From: Brachionus rotundiformis
Lineage: Eukaryota; Rotifera; Eurotatoria; Ploima; Brachionidae
Reading direction: 5' to 3'
Length of the DNA: 64,000 bases
Assembly (NCBI GenBank): GCA_016802295.1
Contig: JAESIW010000137.1
Location: forward strand, 4,040,031-4,104,030
Shown: one piece after another, positions 32,398-44,190 of the stretch
Position numbering within the stretch: the first letter of the stretch is position 1
Layout of the letters: each line of letters starts with the position of its first letter
Notes under the pieces: generated by a model
What the model was told of the DNA's origin: nothing
Databases searched by the model: none
What the model saw: the letters and a program-made list of their open reading frames with translations, nothing else
Position numbers and translations under genes: made by a program

Positions 32398-35300
32398 TTA
32401 AACATAAGCCAGACTTTCATTATTATCATGGTCATAAAAGACCCTATTCCAGACAGGCTCAGCAGTGCCATTTACCGAGCTAATTTCGGTCAAAAAGGAA
32501 TCGTCTCGAGCTTTATTAAAGAACAATTTATACACATTTGGATTGGTTTTTATTTTGGACAATGAGAGACTAGAGACGTTTGATCGCATCGAACTATACA
32601 CACTGGTCAATTTGGCACTGCTTGTCGAGCTAAGCCAACTGGTCGAAGTAATGTCCAACTATACAAAAAAATAGATAAAAATAACAAAAATTTCTAAAAT
32701 TTATTCGATTCGAAGTTCATGCAAAAATGATCTCTGAATCCAACCGGTGGAATGTTAGTGGTTAGCTCATGCACTTTGTCTGTCATATTTACCTCGTTTA
32801 TGTCGCAGGCTAGTGCGTACTCGTCCTCATACTCCTTGCCGTCTACACACACCGAAACTACTGATGAATCTGTTTGACTATTCATTATGTTGACCAATTT
32901 TACCAATGATTGATTACAAGTGGACAAATTGGTCTGAAATTTGGCCGAGTCGTTCAAGTAAATTTGAGAATTTTCCAAATTTAACTCGGCAGAGAGCATC
33001 AGTGGCTCGTGTTGGTTAAAGAGGTAATTTTTTTTGTCATCAGGTGGCAAAAAGCTTAGCAACTTGGGCGACGAAACGCTTGGGTGAGCGTTCGACGCCG
33101 AAGTAAGCAAGTCTGAGTAATAGGACATTCTAGGCACTCGACTTTGAGTCGAGTTCAAGTAATCAGACAAGATTGTGACCTTGGACTGGTCGGACAAAAA
33201 CATTGTCGGTGTTGTGGTGCCTTTTTCACTCGAGGAAGACGAACCACAGCTCATTTCACTGGAACTCTTGGTACCTGTTGACAAAGAGGTGTTTAATTTT
33301 TTCCTATAGGCATTTATTTGTCGACACTTGACCCATACCAGTATGGAAAACAAAGCAATCATGAACACCAATACCAGAGCTATTAATATTACAAAAATAT
33401 TCATGTCTTTAAAATCTTTAATAAGATAATTTTGAAAAAAATCGGTTGGTTCGAATCGGTTGAATTCGGTTGTTGATGTTTTTGGTTGGTAATCCTTGGC
33501 TTTTTCGATTGATTTTGACTCAATTTGAATTTTGCACTCCACTGTGTTTTCCAAATAAAAGTTGACATGGTCTGAGTAGATTTTAACTGAAACATTGAAC
33601 TTGTACTCTTCTTTGTCAAAATTGAGCAGCACTTGGTCAATATTTTCCTTCTGTGAGTCAAATTGGTTACTGCATAGATAAATGGTACCAGTTTGGGTGA
33701 TGCAAAATAATTTTGAATCAGTCTGGTTGTGGAAACTAAGCGAGTAGGTCATGTTTGATGTTTTTTCTACATCTGTAGCCTTAACTTGCCCAATGAAGAC
33801 ATCATAGGGAATTTTTATCTTGAAATTATAAAAGTTGTACTCAAAACTGGGCGCTTTGTCTATAACATTAAGGATGGTTATCTTGACCAAACAATTTTCT
33901 GAGAATTTTCCATCAAAAGCAGTCACTTGCATTTGGTATGACTGTTGCATTTCGTAGTCGATACGATTGCTGACTCGGATGATTCCGGTGTACTTTTCGA
34001 TGATGAACGGAAACTCGTGACTATTTTCGATCGAGTACTGCACTCGATTTTCATCTTGGTCGTCCGCTTGGACCTGGCTTACAAATGTACCAGGCTCGGA
34101 ATTTTCAATTATGTCCGCTTTGTACACTTTGGACCTGAAAACTGGTACGAAAAAGTTTGTATCAAGCACACTTATGGTAACCATTGATATGCAACTTCGT
34201 AGTTTGTTATCTACCTGAGAAGATTTGACTACCAGATTGAACTCTTTTATGTCATAATTGGTTATTTTTTGCTTCAAATAAATTTTAGCTGAATCTTTGT
34301 CAATCTTGAACATGTCTAATATAAAAAAAATTTATTATTTAAATGTTAATTTTAATAAAAATTAAATAAAAAATTAGACTTTTTTGGCTAATTTTGATAA
34401 TTAATTAAATCTTCAAATTTCATTATTTAATATTTTATATTTTTATTAGTCAAAAAATAATCTAAAAGTCAATCACTTTCCTCTGCAAATAAATTTTTAT
34501 TTTGGTAAAAAATTTCCTGGTATCAAGTGTACCATTTAAAGAAGTGCACCACTTGAGTTGGATCTGACTCAACTTTTTCCTTCACTGGGAACACATAATC
34601 AAACTAGATATAAATATACAAATAAGAAAACGCAATTAAGTTTTCCAAACACACGCAAAATAAAAGATACAAAGGCCACCAATTTTGGAAAAAGAAAATA
34701 ATTGTTATAGTTTTGAAATGTTTTTAAATTCAAATTCTAAAAGGTTTCAGTATTTAATATTATATATTGATTTAAAGCATATTATTATTTTATATCTATA
34801 ATTTTTTAAAAGTAACTAGCATGCACTTAAAAATCAAGAATATTTTTTTATTTATTGCCTCTACATTATTTTGCTCTTTAAGTATCATTAAAATAAAACA
34901 ACCTTTGTGTTGAACAGACAACCTTGTCTTCATTCACAAAATTAGATTTGGATACATTAATTGATTAAAAAAATAATCTTAAGAAAACCAAAAAAGTTCT
35001 TTTTTTGACTTTTTGAAAATTTGGTTAAAAATTGGACTGTTTTGAACCACAAATAAGAATTATAATCCTTAATAGAATATCTTTTAGACAGTCTATGAAT
35101 CTAAAAATAAAAAAATAAAAATTGGCAGGGGCACGGACTCTTTTTACCAGGATTTAAGGATAAATAGGTTATTCAAAGAAGAATATAAAAATAAAAAAGA
35201 TAACTTTTGTTTTTATAAATTAGGATCCTAAAGTTTTAATGTACACCTTTTTTGAAACCTTTTGTTATCATTTTAAATGAATAAGAGATGAAAACGGTCC

Positions 35301-36830
35301 TCTAATTGAGAAAGTTTTTATTTAATCATCGTTTTTAAATATCTAATTATAATTTAAAACTAATGGGTAAAAAATTATAAACTGTTTATAAAGACAACTT
35401 GTAAGATTTGATAATCATTGGTTCATATTCAAAATTATGAAAGTTTGTCTAACAAAAAATAGTTTATTTTTCGCTTTAATTTCTTAAATTTTTAAAATGA
35501 TATTAAAATTATAATTTATTAATTTTAAAAATGGTTTAATAAATATTTTCAAATTAATTTTATTCTATAAAATTTGACAATTGATAAGCCTTTGAATAAA
35601 AAAAATAAATTTTTCAATTAACTTTCTACTTGATTTACTTTGAGCCTATTCTGATCTTATTTTTTCAAAAATAATTAATAAAACCAATTCGAGTTCAAAT
35701 TAGCCAAAACTCAATTGTTTAAAATATTTCCTTAATAAGGAAATAGAAAAATCTAATTGTTTTCAAAAAGCCCTCGGAGAAAGTCTACAATTTGACCAGA
35801 AAAATTGTTAACTTACCGCCATTTAAAAAGTACTCGAGTGTCATGTTGATGCCAAAATCTTGGTCAAAAGCAAAAACAGACTTGGACATATTTACCAATG
35901 TGCCAATTTTGCTGTTCCTGGCGATCGAGCCAGTGTAAAAATTTCTGTCAAAAACCGGATCTTTGTCATCTATGTCAATAACACTGATTTGAATGGTTGT
36001 CTGTGAACTAAGCCGTGGCTCACCATGGTCCTAATGCCAACAATATAAAAATCCAACAACCACAAAAATAAAAAATTTACCTCAGCTTTAATAGTTAAAT
36101 TACAGTGAGACAAAGATTCGTAGTTAATCAATTTGGCGACTGCAATTTCGCTTCGGGTGCTTAGCGGAAATTCAAAATGCTGCGAGCACCCGCCCGGCAC
36201 TACACTGTAAGAAATTTGGCTATTAGGTCTATTGGGCATGTCTTTATCCAAAGCTCTGACCCCGCCAAACACAACACTTCCAACAGGAGTTAGCTATGGA
36301 CAAAATAATTAAATCTCTTAATTAAAAATTTGAAAATTTATCTCTTTAATTACTTCTTTTAGAGAAAATTTATAAGGAGCATCAACAAACTGGGGCACTT
36401 TATCATTGACGTCATTTACAGTCACATAAAGAAGGAAGGTGTTGCGCAAAATTTGCTTGCCAACTGGCTTGGACTGGCAAATGAACTCGATCTCGATGAA
36501 ATCGCTATGGACCTCGAGATCGTAGTGGGCAGTGAGCTTAAGTTTGTTTGTTTGGGTGATGGAAAATAGTTGGTCCAGTTTGGCCACTTCTTTGGACTGC
36601 ATGTGAATTGAGGCGATGTCGTGCGGCTCCTGGAACGGCAGCCTGAACAAGATGGTACCCGGTGGCGCGTTCTCATCAAACTGAACAGAATTCTCCGCGC
36701 TGTTTACATCACACGGATCTAAAGCAAACATGCACAGATTAGCCGCGAGATGTGTTTATTAAAGCTTACCTGTATAAATATTTTTAATTAGTAGCAAGCA
36801 AATAAATAGGGCTATTTGACTCAAATGCAT
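32398..36830 (-). CDS. cadherin / protocadherin-like adhesion receptor
   Basis: Six exons on the minus strand: 36770-36830 (signal peptide MHLSQIALFICLLL), 36354-36718, 36081-36293, 35817-36030, 32793-34315 and 32398-32658; about 878 residues. Phases join at every intron. About five cadherin repeats: Ca2+-site motifs NDVNDKVPQF (end of EC1) and DIDDKDPVF (EC2) are good, and those of EC3-EC4 (LDTNFFVPVF, LNVIDKAPSF) are degenerate; EC3 is split by the 1.5-kb intron 4 (YFLNGG / DMFKIDKD). A transmembrane helix (IFVILIALVLVFMIALFSIL) is followed by a Ser-rich cytoplasmic tail of about 200 residues. No beta-catenin-binding site is recognised, so it is protocadherin-like. The last splice uses GAG|GTAAAT at 32792 and TATAG at 32659. 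If that intron is retained, the tail continues to a stop at 32694 instead, giving 824 residues. Confidence 0.88.
34316..35816 (-). other. intron 4 of the cadherin gene
   Basis: 1.5 kb, by far the longest intron in a window where most are 50-60 bp. A/T-rich with no open frame, repeat or RNA that I can support. Its length suggests intronic regulatory elements or an old insertion. Confidence 0.7.
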
Positions 36831-39800
36831 TTTTGGTCTAGCAAACAATTTTCATGTTCAAATATTTTTAAAATCTAAAAGAAAAAAAATTGATTTTTTA
36901 ACTTGGATTAAATGATCACAAGTTTTGTTTTCACTGGTCATTAATAATTAAATCAATTTAGCTGAAATGAACTGGACAACAGGCTCTTCTCGATTCCGCG
37001 TCGCGATTTCTTTAAATAAGATTTCTAAAATGAATCAATTTCCGTGCTAATTGAGATTTTAAAAAATCGATAGCCATAAAAAATAAGCACTTATCTTAGA
37101 CCAATCTAGAGCACATGTGACCATGGAGTTTTGATCGATTTTTTACTACCTAAATAATAAAACAAGTTGTTGGTTTATTGGCCCATAAAACTTTATCTAT
37201 GGCCACATATGTGCCAAGGTCTTGATAGAATAGTTAAAAATTGATTTTTAATTTATCTGTCTTATATAATCTGAAATTTTATAAAAAAAAAATTTGATAG
37301 AATATCCGCAAATTTGATCCTGCTAGTAATTACGTGAATAAGAACTGAATTTGGCTAGTAATGAATAGCAAGCTATTATCAGAGCCAGTTGTTGTTATTT
37401 TTTCATATTTCTAAGCCTTACGTGCAATTAAAATTCAATTTTTAATTGAAATTGTAATTTAGGATAACGCAAATAACAAAATGAAAAGAAATAGACTCCG
37501 GGCTAAATGTGGTCCAAGGTGTAATAAAGCTAATTTTTGTATAATATTGACTTAGTGTCAAATTTAGTACCAATGGCATAACTAAATATCCATTTATTAA
37601 TTTTAATTGAAATTGTTAGACAATTATGATTTTTTTATAAAATTAATTATTAATTTTAATGCCGCTTTAATCAATTTTAAATTTAATAAAAATAAAGAAA
37701 TTAAAAACTTTATTAGGGTTGAAAAATGGTTAATTGCGGTTTAACTACTGTCAGCTGGGTTCATTTATATTTTAAAATCGCTTTATTGGCCTCTAAACCT
37801 AATTTTTTTCAAAAGTAATAAACTCACTTTAGCCTCCTTTAATTAAACGGCACTAAATTGAAAAAAAATTAATTGTTACACCGATAATGATCATTTCTTA
37901 ACTTAACTTAACCATTTACTGAAACTAAATTAAATGTATGAAAATTTTTGTAGCCATCAGTTAACTTGTAATTATCAGCTACAATTTTTTCAGCTCTTAT
38001 CAGCTTATTTAAATAAATAATTTGAAAAATGGATTTTTCTTTTCTATTTTAACAATTAGAGAAATAATCAAGCGTTCATTATAAAAACTTTTAAATATTA
38101 GAATTTTTTAAATTAATAAAGCGAGAAAGAAAATCAAAAATGATCTTGTTTTAGCAACTAGACACCAATTTTAAGCCTACAATTATGGTCAATTATGATA
38201 ACAAAATGTACCTTTATTGATAGAGCAAAAAAAAACATTTCTTTAGTATTTATTTTAAAAAAATTAATGAGATTTTATCAATACGGTACAAAATTCACAC
38301 TCCAATTTAAAAAAACTAAATTTGGCTTTTTTATCTAAAAGTTTATTTTTATTCAACTTTATAATCTTTTTAAAAAAATTTCAAAACAAAAATTAATGTT
38401 TAGATTTATCATGACCCAGTTGAGTCTTAGTAGCCATCAAAAATTATCTAAAAATTATCTTGGCTACTTGAGAATCATTATCTGCTTAAAATAGGTCTAA
38501 TAAGAAAAAACTACCACCGGTGCATGTCCAAGTGTCTTTTTTCAAACACTAAATGGAACGACTTGAATTCTTAGCCTGATGACTAAAAAGTGCTTATTTC
38601 GACCTTATCTTAAGACATGTCAAATATTTGCTTTTAAAAAATTTCAAGAGCTCTTGAAAATTAATTTATTTTTAAGTACTCGCCTTGGTAATTAAAAGCC
38701 AGCTCGCTGGGGAGTTACATAAGACCAATGCAGAAATGTGGACTTAATTTGAATTGTTTTTTTTTCTTTTTATTAGAAATTAAAATCATATTAAAAATAA
38801 AAATATAAATAACAAAAAAAGGTGTAATAGAAACTCATTAGAATACCGTGACTGTTTACAATTAAATATCAATTTTTCCAACTAATTAAAATTCCCGCTT
38901 GGCTTCAAGGATATAAAAATCTAATAAAAAAATTTTAATTCGATTTTAAGTGGAACCTTGATAATAAAAAAAGATTATAATTGAATTCACTAGTCTCTTT
39001 TATTCTACGTGACATACGTGATTAAGATTTTTCGAATATCGATTTATTGATCCATAATTAAATGTTTGTATTAATCATTTTTTAAATCACCTTTTTAAGA
39101 TATTTTAGCTCACCGTTTCCGTGTTCAGTACTCATAAACACCCCCTTGGACAAATATTTAACTATCACAACCAGCTTTGAAGCGGCGATGTTTGAGCAAA
39201 AGATTTATCTGTCTATGGGACTGGTTGGCCTAAAAAATGGCCCAATTGGCGGCATATGCGCCGCGTCATATGCATCCTGGTAAAACTTTCTAAAACCCTA
39301 GTTATCTAAAACCTGTTCGCACAATTAAATTTTATGCTCTAGGAAAATACTAAGTGTCTTTAATTTATAAATAGATAAGAGATCAGCTTATTCAAGTAGT
39401 GGTCACGTTCTCAAAAGATTGACACAAACAGCAATGTTATTGTTAGAAAGATAAAGATTTTATAAATAGGAGATAATTTTAAAATTATCATCTTTTTCCG
39501 CATTGACACACCTTTAATCGATGCAATGCGCGCTCTGGTCACGTTCAATGAGCAGCTCTTGTTTGTTTATCCAAATCAAATTAGAGTCCCATTAAAGTGT
39601 TAAGTCAATTTTGGTCAAAATCCGGATTAGAGATGGTTAAGTTAAAGCACAAAAATTATAGATAATAGCGTGTGTCCAAACTGATAATTATACTTATGAA
39701 TTTATTTTGTATGAGGTCGAGGATTAAAGAAAATATTTTTATTTTTAAACATGTAAATTCTTAAGTATTTGTTTAGCTGTCTATAAGTTTTGATAAAATG

Positions 39801-40491
39801 CCGATTATTAGCCCACGATTGTCTTACGTGATTTCAGAATTTGAGAATTTCGTAGCCATATGTCAGTCTAATTTGTTTCCCTTGCCTCCCAAATATGAAA
39901 ATAAATATTTTTTTTCTGTTATTTTCTAATTATTTAAAATTTATCTAATTACAAAAAATTATTTCTAATTAGATCAAAAATTTTCTTCTCAATAATCATA
40001 TAGAATAAACTCTTTAGTTAAAATTGTTGTGAGTTATTCAAATTGGACATGGTTTTTTTTTCCTCAATGGGAAATACTGAGAAGTTCTTGGTAATTACTT
40101 GCTTGATTGAAAGAAGGTAAACAGTGCCACTTTTTATGACTTATCTGCATGGAAATTTAATCAAAGATAAACAATGGTTAATATCAGCAGCTTTGTTGAT
40201 ATTAGAATGACCAGCAAGTAAAATCCGTGGACAAGTAAAAGAAATAAGAAATCAATTGTAAAATGGAAAATTTTTTGCTATTAAATTAAATGTGGAAAAT
40301 AACAAACAGATTAATCACCAATTATTGTTATTATTTTTTAATAAATTTTTATTCAATAGATACAAAATTCAGATTATTTATTTTTACAAAAGCTGATTGA
40401 AATTTATCATTATCTTTTAATTTGTTTCAAGATTTTTCAAACTTTAAATGATTATTTAAATACTGGCAATTTTTATATAAAAAAATTAAAA
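36831..40491 (+). other. large gene-free region upstream of the cadherin
   Basis: 3.7 kb without a supported ORF. Local islands of higher complexity stand out: about 37960-38010 with repeated TTATCAGC-type (GATA-like) words, 38510-38600, 39110-39300 (including GGCGGCATATGCGCCGCGTC) and 39500-39620. These could be enhancers of the divergently placed cadherin gene, whose first exon ends at 36830; this is inference from composition only. Confidence 0.4.
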
Positions 40492-40530
40492 GCTACCACA
40501 AGCAAGCTTGCCGAGATATCTTACTATCTA
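40492..40530 (+). repeat. interspersed repeat, GCTACAGCAAGC family (partial copy)
   Basis: GCTACCACAAGCAAGCTTGC followed by CGAGATATCTTACT aligns with the first ~35 bp of the copy at 44033, and more weakly with 6462. Confidence 0.5.
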
Positions 40531-41859
40531 TAATTGATAATATGATAACTAGATGCACAGAAAATGAATACACAGATAAGAAAACTAGCTTTTTATCTTT
40601 TTAACCATTAGTAATAATTAATAAATAATACATATATCAAATGGACTAAAAGATAGTGCAACACTGCATAGTGGACAATGAGGAACTCTTTATACTTGTC
40701 TCCAAGACCGATCATTCCTTTCGTTAACTACTCTATTTGTCAAAACGGTTTTGTATGGCAATTTGAAAAACAAATTAATTTAATGATTAATTTAAAATTT
40801 CATTTAAACATAATGATCTTTATAGTCAAATGTTTTAAAGAATTAGACTAAACATATTTTAATAAAATACAAAATATCATGTAAAAATGTTTGATTAGTG
40901 CTAAGCTATTGACCAGCTCCTGATCTTTAATACCATCTATCTTGTCCAGCGTTGAAGACTTAATTATTTTTAGAAGCGTTTTAGACAATCTCTTCAGTCT
41001 TTTAAAGCCATAAAAAGACTTATTTGCCAGACTTGGAATTCCAATTTGGATAAGTAATATTGACTGAGACACATATTCAATGTTAAAATTCATTTTCTGT
41101 TTCTAAACAAAAATGGAATCCAAGATTACCATCTATTTCACTTTTAATTTCATTTAATAATTTTTTAATTATTGAAAATTCTTTATCAATCAAAAATTAG
41201 TAAAATAAATTCTTTTAAGGTTATATTTTTCAATTTTTTTTTGTATGACATGTTTTCAAAAAAATAAGTAAAACTAGCGAAGTCTGGTTAAATTAAAATT
41301 CCATCTGTTTTTTTTAAATATCATGTTTCTTATTAAACTTTTATTATAAATAAGCATTTTAGTCATTTATTACTGAAAGTTATGATTAAACAAATGGTAT
41401 CGAGTTACCACTGGTGCATTCTCAAATACCTTATTTTCAGAAATTTTACTTTAATGACCAAAATATCAAATCCAATAATTAGACAAATATAATAAAATCA
41501 ATTTTAATTTAAACTATTTAATTTAATTGATGTAAATAATAAATGTGTTTAAACAATATCTTTGTTTTTATATTTCATAATTTAATCTTAACAATTTTAC
41601 ATTTGTTAATTAACGGTTTGCTTGGTTCCTAATGTGGTTTAATTCTTTATAGCTTATTATTAAAAAAAATTAGGATCACGATCATCTAGTTTTGATAAAT
41701 AAAAGTTTTTATTATGTATTCTAAAAATAATTTTTAAGGTATCCGTTATGGTTGTATTAACTTTTATTGAATTAAATTTATTAAATGGGAAATATTTAAA
41801 AAAATTAATTTATTTAAATATATACAGTCAGGATAGATTTAAATTTAAAAATATAAAAT
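40531..41859 (+). other. intergenic with possible LRR relic
   Basis: A/T-rich. At 40848-41093 (minus) an 81-codon frame contains ANKSFYGFKRLKRLSKTLL, loosely like a leucine-rich-repeat unit (F.GL..LK.L), but no consecutive repeats are visible. No other feature. Confidence 0.35.
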
Positions 41860-42603
41860 CTAATAATAAACAGTTGACTTTAACTCGTATCTTTGCTCAC
41901 TATTCCATGGTCTATCCAAAACGGATATTTTTACACTTTTCAATTTAGCGTTGTCTAACAATGGGCAATCTTTAAGGTTGGTTGCATCTGTTGAACTTTT
42001 GGTACAGTTGGTTCGACCCAGCTTGCATATAAAGGTATATTTCATTCCATTGACAATTTGTCTGTATATTTTATCAATTGAGTAAACTTTTGATTTGTAT
42101 AAATCGTTTGATTGATGATTGATTTGGTAAAGAGCAAAATCCAAAGCTTTGAGTGCGTGTTCATTGTCTTCCTCGATGCGAATATTGGAGCCGAACAAAG
42201 AATGGTATTTTTTGCAACTAAAATCAGTCATTTCAGTAAAATTTTCCCATGGTTTTTCCCACACAGTGATTTCACACTGTTCCACATCACAGTCATACTC
42301 GCAATTAGCTTGTCTGACTCTCACGGTCAAAAAGTAGTTAACTCCAGCAACTACCTGTTTCTGAGCCTTGAGCAACCTTAAAAATTCAAGGTCCACTTTT
42401 TTGTTTCCACTTTCCGAAGCTCGTTGTTCCTCAATAGAATCAATGCCGAACTTGGCCAAGCGGATCAAATTTTCAAGCTCTTTTTTGTCTGCAGTTTTCA
42501 AATCAACATCGAAACGCCCGCCAGGAATTGGCTTACCAATTTGGCCAAAGATGGTCTCTACTACCACAAGCATTAAGAAAACTTGAATCATCATTTTGAA
42601 CAT
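41860..42603 (-). CDS. secreted two-domain cystatin (cysteine-protease inhibitor)
   Basis: 247 residues, one exon. Signal peptide (about 1-20) then two cystatin domains. Domain 1 has the N-terminal glycine (PIPGGRF), the QxVxG loop as QVVAG (83-87) and a PW hairpin (118-119). Domain 2 (about 145-247) has QIVNG (182-186) and PW (232-233) but no clear N-terminal Gly. Cystatins insert these three segments into papain-family active sites, so both domains could inhibit. Several cysteines (CEYDCDVEQC, CKLGRTNC, CPLL) allow the type-2-like disulfides. Two inhibitory domains in one secreted chain is a multicystatin arrangement. A TATA box (TATAAAT, 42640-42646 on the minus strand) lies about 40 bp before the ATG. 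TTTTAATTTAG sits just 2 bases before the ATG and would work as a splice acceptor. Confidence 0.9.
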   Translation of the reverse strand: MFKMMIQVFLMLVVVETIFGQIGKPIPGGRFDVDLKTADKKELENLIRLAKFGIDSIEEQRASESGNKKVDLEFLRLLKAQKQVVAGVNYFLTVRVRQANCEYDCDVEQCEITVWEKPWENFTEMTDFSCKKYHSLFGSNIRIEEDNEHALKALDFALYQINHQSNDLYKSKVYSIDKIYRQIVNGMKYTFICKLGRTNCTKSSTDATNLKDCPLLDNAKLKSVKISVLDRPWNSEQRYELKSTVYY

Positions 42604-44032
42604 TGCTAAATTAAAACAAAAATAAAAAGCGCAGCTTCAATTTATAGATTAATGTTGAAATTAGATGGTATTAGAATTTTTATTAATTATGTTCTAAAAA
42701 AAGTTTATTTCATATATTTTTCTCTGCTTTATTCTCTATTTTTAACTTTTTATAATTTATGATTAAGTTTTTGTTAATTTAAGAGCAAAAAATGTGGGAT
42801 AAAGAAGCGTTTTGAAGGAAACTCGTGATTTTCGAGTACCTGATCTAAAGGTTATGAATGGTTTATCTCTAATAATAGTTTATTTAAATATACAATTAAA
42901 AATTGCTTGAATAAAGTTTAGTCCAAGAGCATTTTGGTACTTTGTCATGTCTCTTACGAGATTAAATAGCTTAGTTGTTTGAATATAAGCTGTAATTAAG
43001 AGAAAATTTTTTTTATGTTTATTTAAATTTTTTTATAATAAAAATCACAAAATATATAAGAATTTTAATTACTGATTTATTTATAAGCTAAAATATTGAA
43101 TTAACAATAGCTTTGTCCATGCCTCAAAAGCCTGATTAACATTTCATTTAAGTTTTTGAAAATATAGTTAATTGAAAAAAAAATTAGCAATAAAGCATTC
43201 AAATTGAATTAATGTTATTTAAAATTTACAACTTAGGATGTTGATTTTTCAGCAGTGATCTTTTGATATCTATTGAATTTCAATGTCATTTTTCATTAGT
43301 TTAAAAAAAAATATATTTAAAAGAAAAATTAAATGACACCTTTTAGCAAAAATTATTTGCCAAGTCTACGACCAGGCTATGTTTATTTTATTAAAATTAA
43401 ACAATTTATTTAAATGTTTTGTTTATAGATATTTATAAAAATATCTTAATGCTGCATCATCTGGTGTTAAAAACTTACTGAAGCAAGCTACTTACACAAC
43501 GTTGATATGAGTATGAGTATAATGCATAGACCTATTATTTAATAGCCATATAATAGCTCTCAATTCACATCCAAAACCTCTAGGTGTAATATGAGATCCA
43601 GGATTAAGCTGTATGAAACACATTGGATATATAGGTGGGAAAATCACTGAAAGGCATGAAAGTACAGCTCTTTTCATGGAACATAGAACTACTGTCAAAT
43701 TTTTATAAATTAATACATCCAAAAATGCATTTGGCCATCTACAAAAATCCAAAACAAAGCTCTTTGCCTTTGTTTCTGATTACATGCACAGCACTAAACT
43801 CATTCATATTCAAACAAAAATTGAAATGGTCAAGCACAAGCTATCAGAACTGACCCACAAATACTATGAATAATCTTTAGTATTAATAAGTTATTTATTT
43901 ATTTTAAAAATAATTTGGAAGTAAGAAACTCCCCGACTGAAATGAATCATAGTCCTCTCTATCAGCCGGATGACCAATAATAATTATATAATTGAAAATT
44001 TGCATAAAAAAAATAATATTAATAATTATAAA
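42604..44032 (+). other. intergenic, no confident gene
   Basis: The left edge is the cystatin promoter. Around 43490-43870 both strands carry open frames; the plus frame KNAFGHLQKSKTKLFAFVSD then HKLSELTHKYYE looks like a relic of a coding sequence but cannot be assigned. The rest is A/T-rich. Confidence 0.4.
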
Positions 44033-44190
44033 GCTACAGCAAGCGAGCTTGCGGAGATGACTTACTCGGAAGCCATCTATGGTGGCTAATCGCGCAAAAA
44101 CCGAGAGATAAATTAAGGAACTACAATGAAAAAAACAGAGACGAAAATAAGGCGCTCCACTCGTTAATGAAATAAAATAAAATAAATTAA
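44033..44190 (+). mobile_element. retroelement 3' end with (AAATA)n tail, GCTACAGCAAGC family
   Basis: It starts with the GCTACAGCAAGCGAGCTTGC motif shared with 6462 and 40492, continues through CTATGGTGGCT and GCGCTCCACTCG, and ends in a (AATAAA)n-type tail (44169-44190), as expected for a 5'-truncated LINE or SINE insertion. Confidence 0.6.

Noticed and set aside
39240..39300. GGCGGCATATGCGCCGC palindrome as a specific binding site
   Set aside because: Imperfect and single; kept only as part of a composition-based island, not called as a site.
40848..41093. Possible leucine-rich-repeat protein fragment
   Set aside because: Only one loose unit resembles an LRR; composition is Lys/Ile/Leu-rich like chance frames.
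43492..43860. Overlapping open frames on both strands
   Set aside because: No recognisable domain in any frame; probably relic sequence.
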